From NCBI RefSeq assembly GCF_003326015.1, contig NZ_CP023860.1, forward strand, positions 434,001 through 498,000: DNA of 64,000 nucleotides. The letters are read 5' to 3'. Below the pieces are notes generated by a model, which saw only the letters and a program-made list of their open reading frames with translations, was not told the origin of the DNA and searched no databases. Of the stretch, positions 10,101 to 18,457 are shown piece by piece. This DNA comes from Candidatus Thioglobus sp. NP1 (GTDB taxonomy: Bacteria > Pseudomonadota > Gammaproteobacteria > PS1 > Pseudothioglobaceae). The position numbers and the translations under genes were made by a program. Numbering within the stretch: the first letter of the stretch is position 1; every line of letters begins with the position of its first letter.

Positions 10101-10566
10101 CTACTCTTCGATAACCTATCTTACTAAGCTTTGAAATAAAAGTCTCTATTTCAAGAGTTTGCCCTTTGATTAAGCTAAGACTATATTTATCAATGTAGTC
10201 AGTGGGACATAATCTTTGAGACATTGTCTCAAGGGTAGTTATTACTATTCCAGATTTGAGTAAAGATAAGCGCGCAAGAGTTTTGAGTCTTGATGAAACT
10301 ATATCTGGATGTGGTGAAAAGTGATCAAATGCAAGGACTTCCCAACTTGAAAATTCTAAGATCTCTAGTGATGAATTAAAAAAGCTTAGCGCTTTTCTAA
10401 TCTCATCATAATGAGTAATATCTTTAGCAATGTAAATAACAACTTGATTGTTTGATTCAGCAAATTCTATAAGTGCTAATGCTTCAGATGAGCCAAATAG
10501 TGCTCCCCAGTTGTCGGTTAGACCAGCAGCAAAAGGCCTAAAGTTGTTAGGATAAATAATGCTCAT
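7138..10566 (-). CDS. mfd: Transcription-repair coupling factor Mfd
   Basis: A 1142-residue protein, close to the 1148 of E. coli Mfd. It displaces RNA polymerase stalled at DNA damage and recruits UvrA. The N terminus is UvrB-like (ITTLETMSQRL region). The RNA polymerase-interacting CarD-like domain lies around residues 475-540 (GDPIVHEHYGVGRYLGL). The RecG-like translocase follows, with Walker A GDVGFGKTE, DEEH box IIDEEHRFG and LTMTATPIPRSL. HQLRGRVGRS is motif VI. A C-terminal TRCF domain ends the protein. About 230 bases separate it from the upstream gene. Confidence 0.97.
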   Translation of the reverse strand: MSIIYPNNFRPFAAGLTDNWGALFGSSEALALIEFAESNNQVVIYIAKDITHYDEIRKALSFFNSSLEILEFSSWEVLAFDHFSPHPDIVSSRLKTLARLSLLKSGIVITTLETMSQRLCPTDYIDKYSLSLIKGQTLEIETFISKLSKIGYRRVATVMEQGEFSIKGALIDLYPMGTKLPYRIDLFDNEIDSIRTFDANSQRSIEVINSIYLLPAREFASDHESISTFKSNYLSEFGNTNGFIYDEVNEGRFPGGIEFYLPLFFEQTSSLFDFFNNKPIIAYRKGLDEEMKIQSNELLERFKHCQNSLERLPLEINKVFLNQEQFFKELKDKKQVQIQTSKLEQKAALNFSSSILPPLKIEAQTKKPLNKLIDFIENFDGKVLIVCESEGRQSVLNDLLSSYNLKALDCLSWMDFIKQNNKLCITNASLNEGILCNQIAIITENNLFGQDAVNQKRRRRAKHKDFDEAIKSLVEIQLGDPIVHEHYGVGRYLGLKSKTFDDNQQDFLSLEYANGSILMVPVASLNLISRYSGASSDNAPLHKLGSQQWTKAKRKASEALYDVAAELLEIYAKRQSQKGFAYPAPSDSYSSFVSSFAFEETPDQLKTMDDVLLDMQSDKPMDRLVCGDVGFGKTEIAMRAAFLAVEAGKQVAILVPTTLLASQHRQTFNDRFSKFPIMIKSLSRFQNTKEQIQIKSELKEGKIDIIIGTHKLIQGTIEYKNLGLIIIDEEHRFGVKQKESLKKIRGQSDILTMTATPIPRSLNMALGALKELSIIASPPAKRTAIQTFVDEWNDESIKEACSRELHRGGQIFVVHNDIDTIDNMAESLSSLMPNINVRVAHGQMPTKELEQIMADFYHQRFQLLVCTTIIETGIDIPSANTIIINNAQNFGLAQLHQLRGRVGRSHHKAYAYLVIKSHQSITLDAKKRLDALASLEELGAGFMLANHDLEIRGAGDLLGENQSGKISEIGFNLYHDLLKRTIQAIKNNEKFDIKDALVEEVEINTGIACIIPETYLTDVHERLILYKRIASASDDDELKELKIEMIDRFGLLPDSTKNLFESTSLKLYSKEIGIDKINIYDDKSEITLKEKNTVDASKIINLIQTNSQIFQLKNQNTLIYKDTMDADYSRIEKISKLLGSIV

Positions 10567-10794
10567 AAGAACTTCTCACTTTTGTTTAAAAACGCATCAA
10601 ATCAACAAATCTCATTATGAGAAGCGCGTGCAAATTTCTCCATTTTTTATATTAGGTAGAGTTGAATCATTATACTTAGTAAGAACTTTGGTGCGAAGTA
10701 TATGACTTCTTTAAATGTCAATAAGGAGATTATTCAAATTGTTAATTTAATAATTCAACTGATGTTTTGGTCACAGAGCACTGCAACAGAATTT

Positions 10795-11382
10795 TTAAAT
10801 AGTCGTATTAAAAGAAATAGAAATTCTATCAGTTTCCTCACTATTCATAAGAACCTTATGTTCCAACCACCCTGGAAATAAAAGAAGCACATTTGGTTCT
10901 GGTTTATATTTCCATTGACCTGAATTTGCTGAATTCCATTTTTCTATAATAGATTCTTTCCAGAAATATGTTGTAATGTCCTTATAAGGATGTTGAAAAA
11001 CAATTGGAGCTTCTCCCTTCAAATAGAATGCTCCCGAAAAGCAAGCACCTGGATGATCATGGAAATCATTTGAACCCCCCTTAGGATTTATATTAATCCA
11101 AATATTTGATAATTTTTGTTTTAGTGTTTTTTTTAATTGCATTTGATTGTGAAATGCATTTGCATTTTCTTCTATTTTATTTTTAAGCTTAACAAATTCT
11201 GTGTGAGTCTCATTAAGAATATTGTCACTATGCCACCCTCCCATATTAGTTAATTTAACTCCTGCTTGGTTTTTTTGTTTCATTTCATAACAGAACTCAA
11301 TTAAAGAATCAATATTTAATTCCAAGTCACTTATTTGTATTGGTGATACAAATTTATATAAATATTCTTTATTTTTCTTCAT
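10795..11382 (-). CDS. Putative 2OG-Fe(II) oxygenase (TIGR02466-like)
   Basis: A 195-residue protein. Metal-ligand candidates are H108, D109 and H110 in FHDHPGACFSGAFYL, and H175 in FPGWLEHKV. R186 in DRISISFN is suited to hold 2-oxoglutarate. This layout fits the short putative 2OG-Fe(II) oxygenases of the TIGR02466 type, which are found in marine bacteria and cyanophages. The substrate is unknown. The start overlaps the stop of the upstream Maf gene by 4 bases, so the two are co-translated. Assignment rests on motif memory. Confidence 0.7.
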   Translation of the reverse strand: MKKNKEYLYKFVSPIQISDLELNIDSLIEFCYEMKQKNQAGVKLTNMGGWHSDNILNETHTEFVKLKNKIEENANAFHNQMQLKKTLKQKLSNIWININPKGGSNDFHDHPGACFSGAFYLKGEAPIVFQHPYKDITTYFWKESIIEKWNSANSGQWKYKPEPNVLLLFPGWLEHKVLMNSEETDRISISFNTTI

Positions 11383-11969
11383 AAGATATGAACATTTTCC
11401 TTAGCAAGCATTTGGATTAGTTGGATTATTGGGAGACCAATAAGACTATTAGGATCATTGCCTTCCATTTTATTAAATAATGCAACTCCTAGGCCTTCTG
11501 ACTTAAAACTTCCCGCACAGTTAAGAACATTTTCACTCTCTAAATAGGACAAAATTTGATCATCATTTAGAGGCTTAAGTGTAACCCTAAAAAGTTCAAC
11601 ATGTGATTGTATTTTTAAGGTTTCAGTATTCATTAATACAATACCTGTCAGAAACCTAACAGTTCTACCCGAGCATTGTTTCAGTTGCAAAAAGGCATTT
11701 TCTTGAGTAAGTGGTTTGTTAAATATCTTATCAGTTTCATTATTTCCAGAATCTAAAGTAGCAACCTGATCAGATGCAATGATTAGACCAGAATGAGTTT
11801 CTGAAGCTTTTAGAGCTTTTTCCTCGGATAAGCGAGTGACCAGATTATAAGGGGACTCTGATGTATTTCGGCTTTCATCTATATCTGGAGATGTGGTAAC
11901 AAATGGCATACCAAGCTTCATTAAAATGTCTCTTCTAAAAGGCGATGATGAGGCTAGAATTAGTAACAC
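11379..11969 (-). CDS. Maf-like nucleotide pyrophosphatase (YceF type)
   Basis: A 196-residue Maf/HAM1-fold protein that hydrolyses non-canonical nucleoside triphosphates. It has the N-terminal ASSSPFRRDIL signature, then IIASDQVA and GSFKSEGLG. The SDQV and FKSEG residues fit the YceF subgroup, which prefers 7-methyl-GTP, rather than the YhdE subgroup acting on dTTP/UTP, which carries an ADT-type motif. It is divergent from folA with about 57 bases between the starts. The subgroup assignment is from remembered motifs. Confidence 0.85.
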   Translation of the reverse strand: MLLILASSSPFRRDILMKLGMPFVTTSPDIDESRNTSESPYNLVTRLSEEKALKASETHSGLIIASDQVATLDSGNNETDKIFNKPLTQENAFLQLKQCSGRTVRFLTGIVLMNTETLKIQSHVELFRVTLKPLNDDQILSYLESENVLNCAGSFKSEGLGVALFNKMEGNDPNSLIGLPIIQLIQMLAKENVHIL

Positions 11970-12026
11970 TATAAGTTTAAAAATTGTAAAATAATCTAAT
12001 ATTTTACTTTATTAAAACAAAACTTT

Positions 12027-12515
12027 ATGCGCTTATCAATAGTCGTTGCAATGGATGACAATCGCTTGATTGGTAAAGATAATAAATTGCCATGGCATCT
12101 TCCAGCTGATTTAGCTTATTTTAAGAAAATTACAATTGGAAAGTCCATCCTGATGGGTCGAAAAACATATGACTCTATTGGAAGGCCATTACCTAATCGT
12201 CGAAATATTGTAATTACAAGAAATACTAACATTGTAATTCCTGGATGTGAGATAGTCTCTAATATTGAGCAAGCTCTTTCAATTACAAAGGATGAGCCTG
12301 AAGTAATGGTTATTGGAGGAGCAAGCTTGTGTGAACAATTATTACCAGATGTATCAAGACTCTATATTACAAAAATTGAGGGATCATTCGATGGCGATGT
12401 GTATTTTCCTAATTATGATAAATCTGAGTGGCATGAAGTAAGCTGCGAAACACATCAGGCAGACTCTCTTAATACTTATGAACATCACTTTATTGTTTTA
12501 GAGCGCTCTCAATGA
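12027..12515 (+). CDS. folA: Dihydrofolate reductase
   Basis: A 162-residue DHFR, the size of E. coli FolA. It reduces dihydrofolate to tetrahydrofolate with NADPH. The N terminus shows IVVAMDDNRLIGKDNKLPWH, including the catalytic aspartate or glutamate region and the PWHLPADLAYFKK helix. GRKTYDSIGRPLPNRRNIV binds NADPH, and VIGGASLCEQLL and FPNYD follow. The downstream lipoprotein gene overlaps it by 4 bases (ATGA), implying translational coupling. Confidence 0.97.
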   Translation: MRLSIVVAMDDNRLIGKDNKLPWHLPADLAYFKKITIGKSILMGRKTYDSIGRPLPNRRNIVITRNTNIVIPGCEIVSNIEQALSITKDEPEVMVIGGASLCEQLLPDVSRLYITKIEGSFDGDVYFPNYDKSEWHEVSCETHQADSLNTYEHHFIVLERSQ

Positions 12516-12694
12516 AAAAGTTGATTTTATTGAGTTTAATAATATTTTATGTATCTGGTTGCGTTTTTACTAAGGTAGTAACTGCTCCTATGAGAGTTAC
12601 AGGAGCAGTTTTCTCAGTGATACCAGTTGTAGGTAATGGTGTGGATGAATTTATAGGAGCTAGCGCTGATCTGATAGATGCAATACCAATCTAA
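12512..12694 (+). CDS. Small lipoprotein, DUF6726-like
   Basis: A 60-residue protein with a short charged start, a hydrophobic stretch and a lipobox VSGC, with the lipidated cysteine at residue 17. The mature part is only about 44 residues, with the pattern APMRVTGAVFSVIPVVGNG. It recalls the small DUF6726 proteins of proteobacteria, but that comparison is from memory. It overlaps folA by 4 bases. Its stop codon overlaps the stop of gltB on the other strand. Function unknown; a small envelope protein is likely. Confidence 0.7.
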   Translation: MKKLILLSLIIFYVSGCVFTKVVTAPMRVTGAVFSVIPVVGNGVDEFIGASADLIDAIPI

Positions 12695-15600
12695 CTGGCT
12701 TGTAAAAGTAATTTATTTTTAGCAGCCAAAACCTCCTTTAGTGCTTTAGGCATTATCTTAACAAAGTGAAGTATTTCTTGATCCCAATTATTTAATATTT
12801 GTTCAGCAATCAAAGAGTTAGTTAATTTAAAGTGTTTTTCAATTAATGAAGATAACTCATCACTTGATTCTTTATCTAGTGAATCAAAATCTATTGTGGT
12901 TGAATTTGACCTACCTTTAAGAGTTAATTTAGGATTATATACATAAGCGATTCCACCACTCATTCCAGCACCAAAGTTACGACCTACTTCGCCTAAGATT
13001 ACTGCCCTACCACCTGTCATATATTCACAACCATGGTCACCAATTCCTTCAACTACGGCAATCAATCCAGAATTTCTAACACAGAAGCGTTCTGAAACTT
13101 GACCAGAAAGATACATTTCACCTCCAGTAGCCCCATATCCACAGACATTACCGGCAATAATTTCATTGTGTGCAAGGTAGGTAGAATTTTTTGGAGGATA
13201 AATAACAATTCGACCACCAGATAAGCCTTTTCCAACATAGTCATTAGCATCGCCTTCAATGGATAAAGAAATACCATTTGCAAGAAATGCACCAAAGGAT
13301 TGACCTGCAGAGCCTTTGAAATCAATATTTATTGAGCCATCCTTTAAGTTATTACCTTTTCTAGTTTTGACAATATGTGATGATAGCATTGCTCCAACTG
13401 CACGATCAGTATTAGAAATATGAGATTCAAATTTAACTTTGCCATTTCCTTCAATAGCATTTTTTGACTTGGCAATTAGATCATGATCAAGCTGCTCATT
13501 GAGTTGATGATCTTGTTTTATTGATTGATAAGTTCCAGCATCTCTATATTGATTATCAGCAGGAGTTAATATCTTGCTAAGATCAATTGAGTCTTGTTTC
13601 CAATGGTTTATTGCTTTATTCATTTCAAGCATATCAACACGGCCAACCATATCAGTAAGTTTTTTAAATCCAAGTTCAGCCATAATAATTCGTAAATCCT
13701 CTGCCACCATAAACAAGTAATTAACAACATGTTCAGGTTTACCAGTGAATTTTTTACGAAGAACTTTGTCTTGTGTCGCAATTCCAACTGGGCAAGTATT
13801 TAGATGACATTTACGCATCATGATGCAACCTAGTGTTATCAATGGGGCGGTAGAAAATCCAAACTCTTCAGCCCCTAGTAATGCAGCAATAGCAACATCT
13901 CTTCCAGTTTTAAGTTGACCATCTGTCTGAATAACTACTCTTGATCGAAGATCATTCATCACTAATGTTTGATGGGTTTCTGCAACACCAAGCTCCCAAG
14001 GTAGGCCTGCATGTTTAATAGAAGTTAATGGTGATGCTCCAGTTCCTCCATCATGCCCAGCAATAACTATATGATCTGATTTTGCTTTAGTAACTCCAGC
14101 AGCCACAGTACCGACACCAACTTCAGAAACTAGCTTGACACTTATTCGAGCCTCAGGATTAGATCTTTTAAGATCAAAGATAAGTTGTGATAAATCTTCT
14201 ATAGAATAAATATCATGATGAGGTGGTGGACTAATTAAACCAACACCTGCTGTTGAACAACGTATCTTAGCAATAAAATCATCTACTTTTCCGCCAGGTA
14301 ATTCTCCACCCTCACCAGGTTTAGCACCCTGTGAAACTTTAATTTGAAGTTCATCAGCATTATTAAGGTAATCAATAGTAACACCAAATCTGCCAGAGGC
14401 AACTTGCTTTATAGAGCTACGGCGAGAGTCACCATTTTTGTCAGGAGTCCAGCGATTTGGATCTTCTCCACCCTCTCCAGTATTCGATTTACCACCGATT
14501 CGATTCATAGCAATAGCGAGTGATTCATGAGATTCTGGAGATATTGAACCAAGACTCATTGCACCAGTAACAAATCTTTTGACAATTTCTTTTGCTGGCT
14601 CAACTTTATCAATATTAATTGGAGTGACTGATTTAAATGCCATTAATCCTCTAAGAGTACAATTTCTAGTTCCTTCGTCATTAGATTTTTGAGCAAATTC
14701 CCAGTATGCATTTTGATCATTACTTCTAGCAGCCTGTTGTAAGCTTGTTATTGTTTCAGGCTCCCACATATGTTTTTCACCACCACTACGCCAAGCATAA
14801 TGCCCAAGATTATTAAGCGAATTTGATAGAAAAGCTTTTTTGTGTTGAGCTTCAGATTCTTTTTGAATTACATCAAAACCAACACCACTAATTCGACTGG
14901 CTGTTTCAAAGAAACACTTATTCATTACCTCTGCAGAGAGTCCAACGGCCTCAAAAATTTGTGCACCTTTATAAGATGCCAGAGTAGAAATACCCATTTT
15001 TGCCATGACTTTAAGCATACCTTTAGCAATAGCTTTTCGATATGATGTAACAATAGCTTGATCATCCTCAAGATCAAGTAGCTTATCTCTTCTTGCTTGC
15101 CATAAAGCTTCAAAAGCAAGATATGGGTTTACTGCATCTGCCCCAAAGCCAGATAAAAGACAGAAATGATGAACCTCTCTTGCTTCTCCAGTCTCTACAA
15201 TTATTCCTACTTGAGTTCGCTTATGAATAGCTACTAAGTGTCGATGAACTGCTGAGGACGCTAGTAGGGCACTTATGGCATTGCGATTTGCACTAATTTT
15301 GCGATCCGAGAGAATTACTAAGCTATGACCATCATTAATTGCTTGAGTGCTTTGCTGGCATATAGAGTCAAGCATTAAGTCTAGACTATGCCCTTCATTG
15401 ATATCATAAGTGATATCAATTGTTTTACTAGTCCATCCTCGATGATTGCATTGAATTAGTGAGGACATCTCTTCATTTGTCAAAATAGGATGATCAATTA
15501 TTAATCGATTAGCATTTTCAGCTTTATTAGTTAATAAATTTCCCTCTGGACCAATTGAACAGCTCAGTGACATAACAACCTCTTCACGAATTGAATCGAT

Positions 15601-17208
15601 TGCTGGATTAGTAACCTGAGCAAAAAGCTGTTTGAAGTAGTCATAGATTATTCTTGACTGATCTGAGAGACAGGCTAATGCAGAGTCATTTCCCATTGAA
15701 CCAACAGGATCTCTCAATTCAGTTACAAGTGGCAAAAGCATAAACTTTAAAGTTTCAGTACTGTAGCCAAAAGCTTGTAAACGGTTGACAAGAGTTTCTG
15801 GAAAAAACCCATGGGTATCATCATATTTTTTTAAATCAGAAAGAAGTATTTGTTGTTCCTTTAACCATATTTCATATGGATTCTTTGAGGCGAAGTCCTC
15901 TTTAATCTCATCATCATCAACCAACTCTCCTTTGTCGAAGTCAATGAGAAACATTTTCCCTGGCCTTAGTCGACCTTTCGTTTTGACGTTATTAGTTTCG
16001 ACATCAACAACTCCAACTTCTGACGCCATAATAACTCGATCATCATGAGTAATATAATAACGAGAAGGCCTAAGACCATTCCTATCAAGAACGGCTCCAA
16101 TGTATCGACCATCAGTAAATGCAATCGAGGCTGGACCATCCCAAGGCTCCATTACGTTTGAAAAATACTCATAGAAAGCCTTTTTACTTTTGCTCATTTC
16201 TTTGTCATTTTGCCAAGCCTCAGGAACCATCATTAATACAGCTTCTTGAAGAGACCTTCCATTCATAAGAAGAAATTCCAGAACATTATCAAAGCTTCCA
16301 GAGTCAGAAACTTCAGTTTCTATAACTGGTAAAGTTTTATTTAAGTTATCACCAAAAACATCACTTTCCAGAACGCCTTCGCGAGCCCTCATCCAGTTAA
16401 AATTTCCTTGACGAGTATTAATTTCACCATTATGAGCCATAAAACGGCAAGGTTGTGCACGGTCCCAGGATGGGAAAGTATTTGTTGAGAAGCGAGAGTG
16501 CACCATTGCTAAATAAGTAATAAATTTCTTATTATTAAGGTCTGTATAAAATTCCAGCAATTGAGATCCCATTAGCATACCTTTATAAATAATTACTCTA
16601 GTAGATAAACTACAAATATAAAATAAGAGCGCTTGAGTAAGAGATTCATCCGTTCGGATAACTTTAGAAACATGTTTTCGAATAATATAAAGACTGGTTT
16701 CAAAAGAATCTGAATCTAGACCTTTTGAGTTTCCAATTATGACCTGTTTAATTACTGGTTGCGAATCTCTAGCAGTATCTCCAACATCAGCCTTGAGAGC
16801 ATCAAAGGGTACATCACGCCAGCCAATTAAAGTTTGACCTTCTTCTTTAATGGTTTTTTCAATAATTGAAATACAGTGAGTCCTTTCAACATCATCTTGA
16901 GGTAAAAATACATTACCTACACCATAATTTCCTTTTTCAATTTTGATACCAAATAGTGATTTGATCTCATCATAAAAAAACTCATGGGGGATATCGGTTA
17001 ATATCCCAGCACCATCGCCAGTATTTGCTTCACAGCCACAGGCTCCACGATGATCCATTCGCGAAAGCATTTCAAGTGCATCCTGGGTTATCTTATGAGA
17101 GGATTTTTTTTTAATATTAGCAATAAATCCCACACCACAATTTTCCTTTTCATTGTTAGGGTGATAGAGTCCATGAGGCTTCGGCAAGTGTAATTGCTTA
17201 TTTTTCAT
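12691..17208 (-). CDS. gltB: Glutamate synthase (NADPH) large subunit
   Basis: A 1505-residue GltB. It has an N-terminal class II glutaminase domain with the catalytic cysteine in ENCGVGF (C24, exposed after processing of a propeptide). The central linker and FMN-binding synthase domain follow (SGRFGVTIDYL, GHDGGTGASPLTS). The 3Fe-4S cluster motif is CIMMRKCHLNTCPVG. The C-terminal beta-helix (GXG) domain includes GGRIVIYPP. It transfers the glutamine amide to 2-oxoglutarate. The small subunit gltD normally follows, but the next gene downstream is convergent, so GltD must be encoded elsewhere. Confidence 0.97.
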   Translation of the reverse strand: MKNKQLHLPKPHGLYHPNNEKENCGVGFIANIKKKSSHKITQDALEMLSRMDHRGACGCEANTGDGAGILTDIPHEFFYDEIKSLFGIKIEKGNYGVGNVFLPQDDVERTHCISIIEKTIKEEGQTLIGWRDVPFDALKADVGDTARDSQPVIKQVIIGNSKGLDSDSFETSLYIIRKHVSKVIRTDESLTQALLFYICSLSTRVIIYKGMLMGSQLLEFYTDLNNKKFITYLAMVHSRFSTNTFPSWDRAQPCRFMAHNGEINTRQGNFNWMRAREGVLESDVFGDNLNKTLPVIETEVSDSGSFDNVLEFLLMNGRSLQEAVLMMVPEAWQNDKEMSKSKKAFYEYFSNVMEPWDGPASIAFTDGRYIGAVLDRNGLRPSRYYITHDDRVIMASEVGVVDVETNNVKTKGRLRPGKMFLIDFDKGELVDDDEIKEDFASKNPYEIWLKEQQILLSDLKKYDDTHGFFPETLVNRLQAFGYSTETLKFMLLPLVTELRDPVGSMGNDSALACLSDQSRIIYDYFKQLFAQVTNPAIDSIREEVVMSLSCSIGPEGNLLTNKAENANRLIIDHPILTNEEMSSLIQCNHRGWTSKTIDITYDINEGHSLDLMLDSICQQSTQAINDGHSLVILSDRKISANRNAISALLASSAVHRHLVAIHKRTQVGIIVETGEAREVHHFCLLSGFGADAVNPYLAFEALWQARRDKLLDLEDDQAIVTSYRKAIAKGMLKVMAKMGISTLASYKGAQIFEAVGLSAEVMNKCFFETASRISGVGFDVIQKESEAQHKKAFLSNSLNNLGHYAWRSGGEKHMWEPETITSLQQAARSNDQNAYWEFAQKSNDEGTRNCTLRGLMAFKSVTPINIDKVEPAKEIVKRFVTGAMSLGSISPESHESLAIAMNRIGGKSNTGEGGEDPNRWTPDKNGDSRRSSIKQVASGRFGVTIDYLNNADELQIKVSQGAKPGEGGELPGGKVDDFIAKIRCSTAGVGLISPPPHHDIYSIEDLSQLIFDLKRSNPEARISVKLVSEVGVGTVAAGVTKAKSDHIVIAGHDGGTGASPLTSIKHAGLPWELGVAETHQTLVMNDLRSRVVIQTDGQLKTGRDVAIAALLGAEEFGFSTAPLITLGCIMMRKCHLNTCPVGIATQDKVLRKKFTGKPEHVVNYLFMVAEDLRIIMAELGFKKLTDMVGRVDMLEMNKAINHWKQDSIDLSKILTPADNQYRDAGTYQSIKQDHQLNEQLDHDLIAKSKNAIEGNGKVKFESHISNTDRAVGAMLSSHIVKTRKGNNLKDGSINIDFKGSAGQSFGAFLANGISLSIEGDANDYVGKGLSGGRIVIYPPKNSTYLAHNEIIAGNVCGYGATGGEMYLSGQVSERFCVRNSGLIAVVEGIGDHGCEYMTGGRAVILGEVGRNFGAGMSGGIAYVYNPKLTLKGRSNSTTIDFDSLDKESSDELSSLIEKHFKLTNSLIAEQILNNWDQEILHFVKIMPKALKEVLAAKNKLLLQAS

Positions 17209-17348
17209 AAAAAACTGAAATTAAATAAAGAATGAAACTTATATATATAGTCTACATTATATCAGTTTTTTATTGAATACCAAGTTTACCCATAAGTATT
17301 GTCATAATAGGGATTCTAAGGTAGAATTGTTTCATTTTTGTTCACTAT

Positions 17349-18101
17349 ATGTTAGCTATCATTTCCCCTTCGAAAACCCAAGATTTTTCATCTTGTGATA
17401 TTGAATCTCATACCCAGACGCGACAACTAAATGACTCAAATGAGTTAGTTGGGATTTTAAAAAATAAATCTCAAGAGCAAATTTCTAAACTAATGTCAGT
17501 AAGTGAAAAGTTATCAAAACTAAATTTTGAACGTTTTCAAAAATTTAAAACACCATTTACATTAGATAATGCAAAGCAAGCATTATTGGCTTTTAAGGGT
17601 GATGTATATAGTGGTATTGATGCACCGTCGCTCTCAAATAAAGATCTTGATTTTGCCCAAGAAAATGTTCGCATGCTCTCAGGGCTCTACGGAGTTCTCA
17701 GGCCTCTTGACTTAATTCAACCCTACCGCTTAGAAATGGGAACAAAGCTTAATAATCATAAGGGTAAAAATCTTTATGAATATTGGGGATCTGAGATTAG
17801 TGAAGTTCTAAATGAAGATGAGTCTGAACTTATAGTAAATCTTGCTTCTAATGAATACTCTAAAGCTATTGATAAGAAAACTTTAAAAGCAGATATTTTA
17901 GACGTCGTTTTCAAAGACAAAAAGGCTGATACTTACAAAGTTATAGGCATCTATGCAAAACGAGCTAGGGGGTTAATGGTTAATTATATTATTCGTAACC
18001 GTTTGACAAATGCGGAATCTCTTAAAAACTTTTCAGATGAAGGCTATCGTTTCGATGAGAAGCTTTCAAGTGAATCAGTCTGGGTTTATCTCCGAGACTA
18101 G
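17349..18101 (+). CDS. yaaA: Peroxide stress protein YaaA (UPF0246/DUF328)
   Basis: A 250-residue protein starting MLAIISPSKTQDF, the classic YaaA N terminus. LSGLYGVLRPLDLIQPYRLEMGT and the late IYAKRARGLMVNYIIRN block are the strongest family signatures. In E. coli YaaA lowers free iron during hydrogen peroxide stress. The biochemical activity is poorly defined, though a DNA-binding fold is known. It is divergent from gltB across 140 bases of AT-rich DNA that must hold promoters for both. Confidence 0.93.
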   Translation: MLAIISPSKTQDFSSCDIESHTQTRQLNDSNELVGILKNKSQEQISKLMSVSEKLSKLNFERFQKFKTPFTLDNAKQALLAFKGDVYSGIDAPSLSNKDLDFAQENVRMLSGLYGVLRPLDLIQPYRLEMGTKLNNHKGKNLYEYWGSEISEVLNEDESELIVNLASNEYSKAIDKKTLKADILDVVFKDKKADTYKVIGIYAKRARGLMVNYIIRNRLTNAESLKNFSDEGYRFDEKLSSESVWVYLRD

Positions 18102-18190
18102 CGCTTTTATAATTAAATAGATTTTTAAAAATATCTCATTACTGGTATATTGTTGTCACTTTTTTTACTAACCTAATCTTTTTATAAATT

Positions 18191-18457
18191 ATGATAAAAG
18201 TCTATACCTCTCATTCATGTTTTTACTGCACCCGAGCTAAAAATTATCTAGATAATCTTGATATCGATTATGAGACATTGAATATTCAAGAGGATAATGC
18301 TGCAAGAGATTTTTTTATGAAATCAGGATTTAGAACGGTTCCACAGATATTTGTAGATGACCAACTTTTATGTGAGGGTGGTTCTGATGGCTTGGTTAAA
18401 ATGAGTAAAAAAGATATTCAAGATAAAGTTATAGAGTTGTCTGGAGCCCGTTCTTAA
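18191..18457 (+). CDS. grxC: Glutaredoxin 3
   Basis: An 88-residue thioredoxin-fold protein with a dithiol active site CFYC (C10, C13), the TVPQIF cis-proline motif and a GGSDGL glutathione-binding segment. It reduces disulfides with glutathione, whose first synthetic enzyme (gshA) lies 1 kb away. The 3' end overlaps the convergent MutT-ThiE gene by 4 bases. Confidence 0.92.
   Translation: MIKVYTSHSCFYCTRAKNYLDNLDIDYETLNIQEDNAARDFFMKSGFRTVPQIFVDDQLLCEGGSDGLVKMSKKDIQDKVIELSGARS

Noticed and set aside
10702-10881. 59-codon plus-strand ORF (MTSLNVNKEIIQIVNL...) between mfd and the 2OG oxygenase gene
   Set aside because: Its 3' half is antisense to the oxygenase coding region, it matches nothing I recognise, and its AT-rich 5' half reads as plain intergenic DNA.
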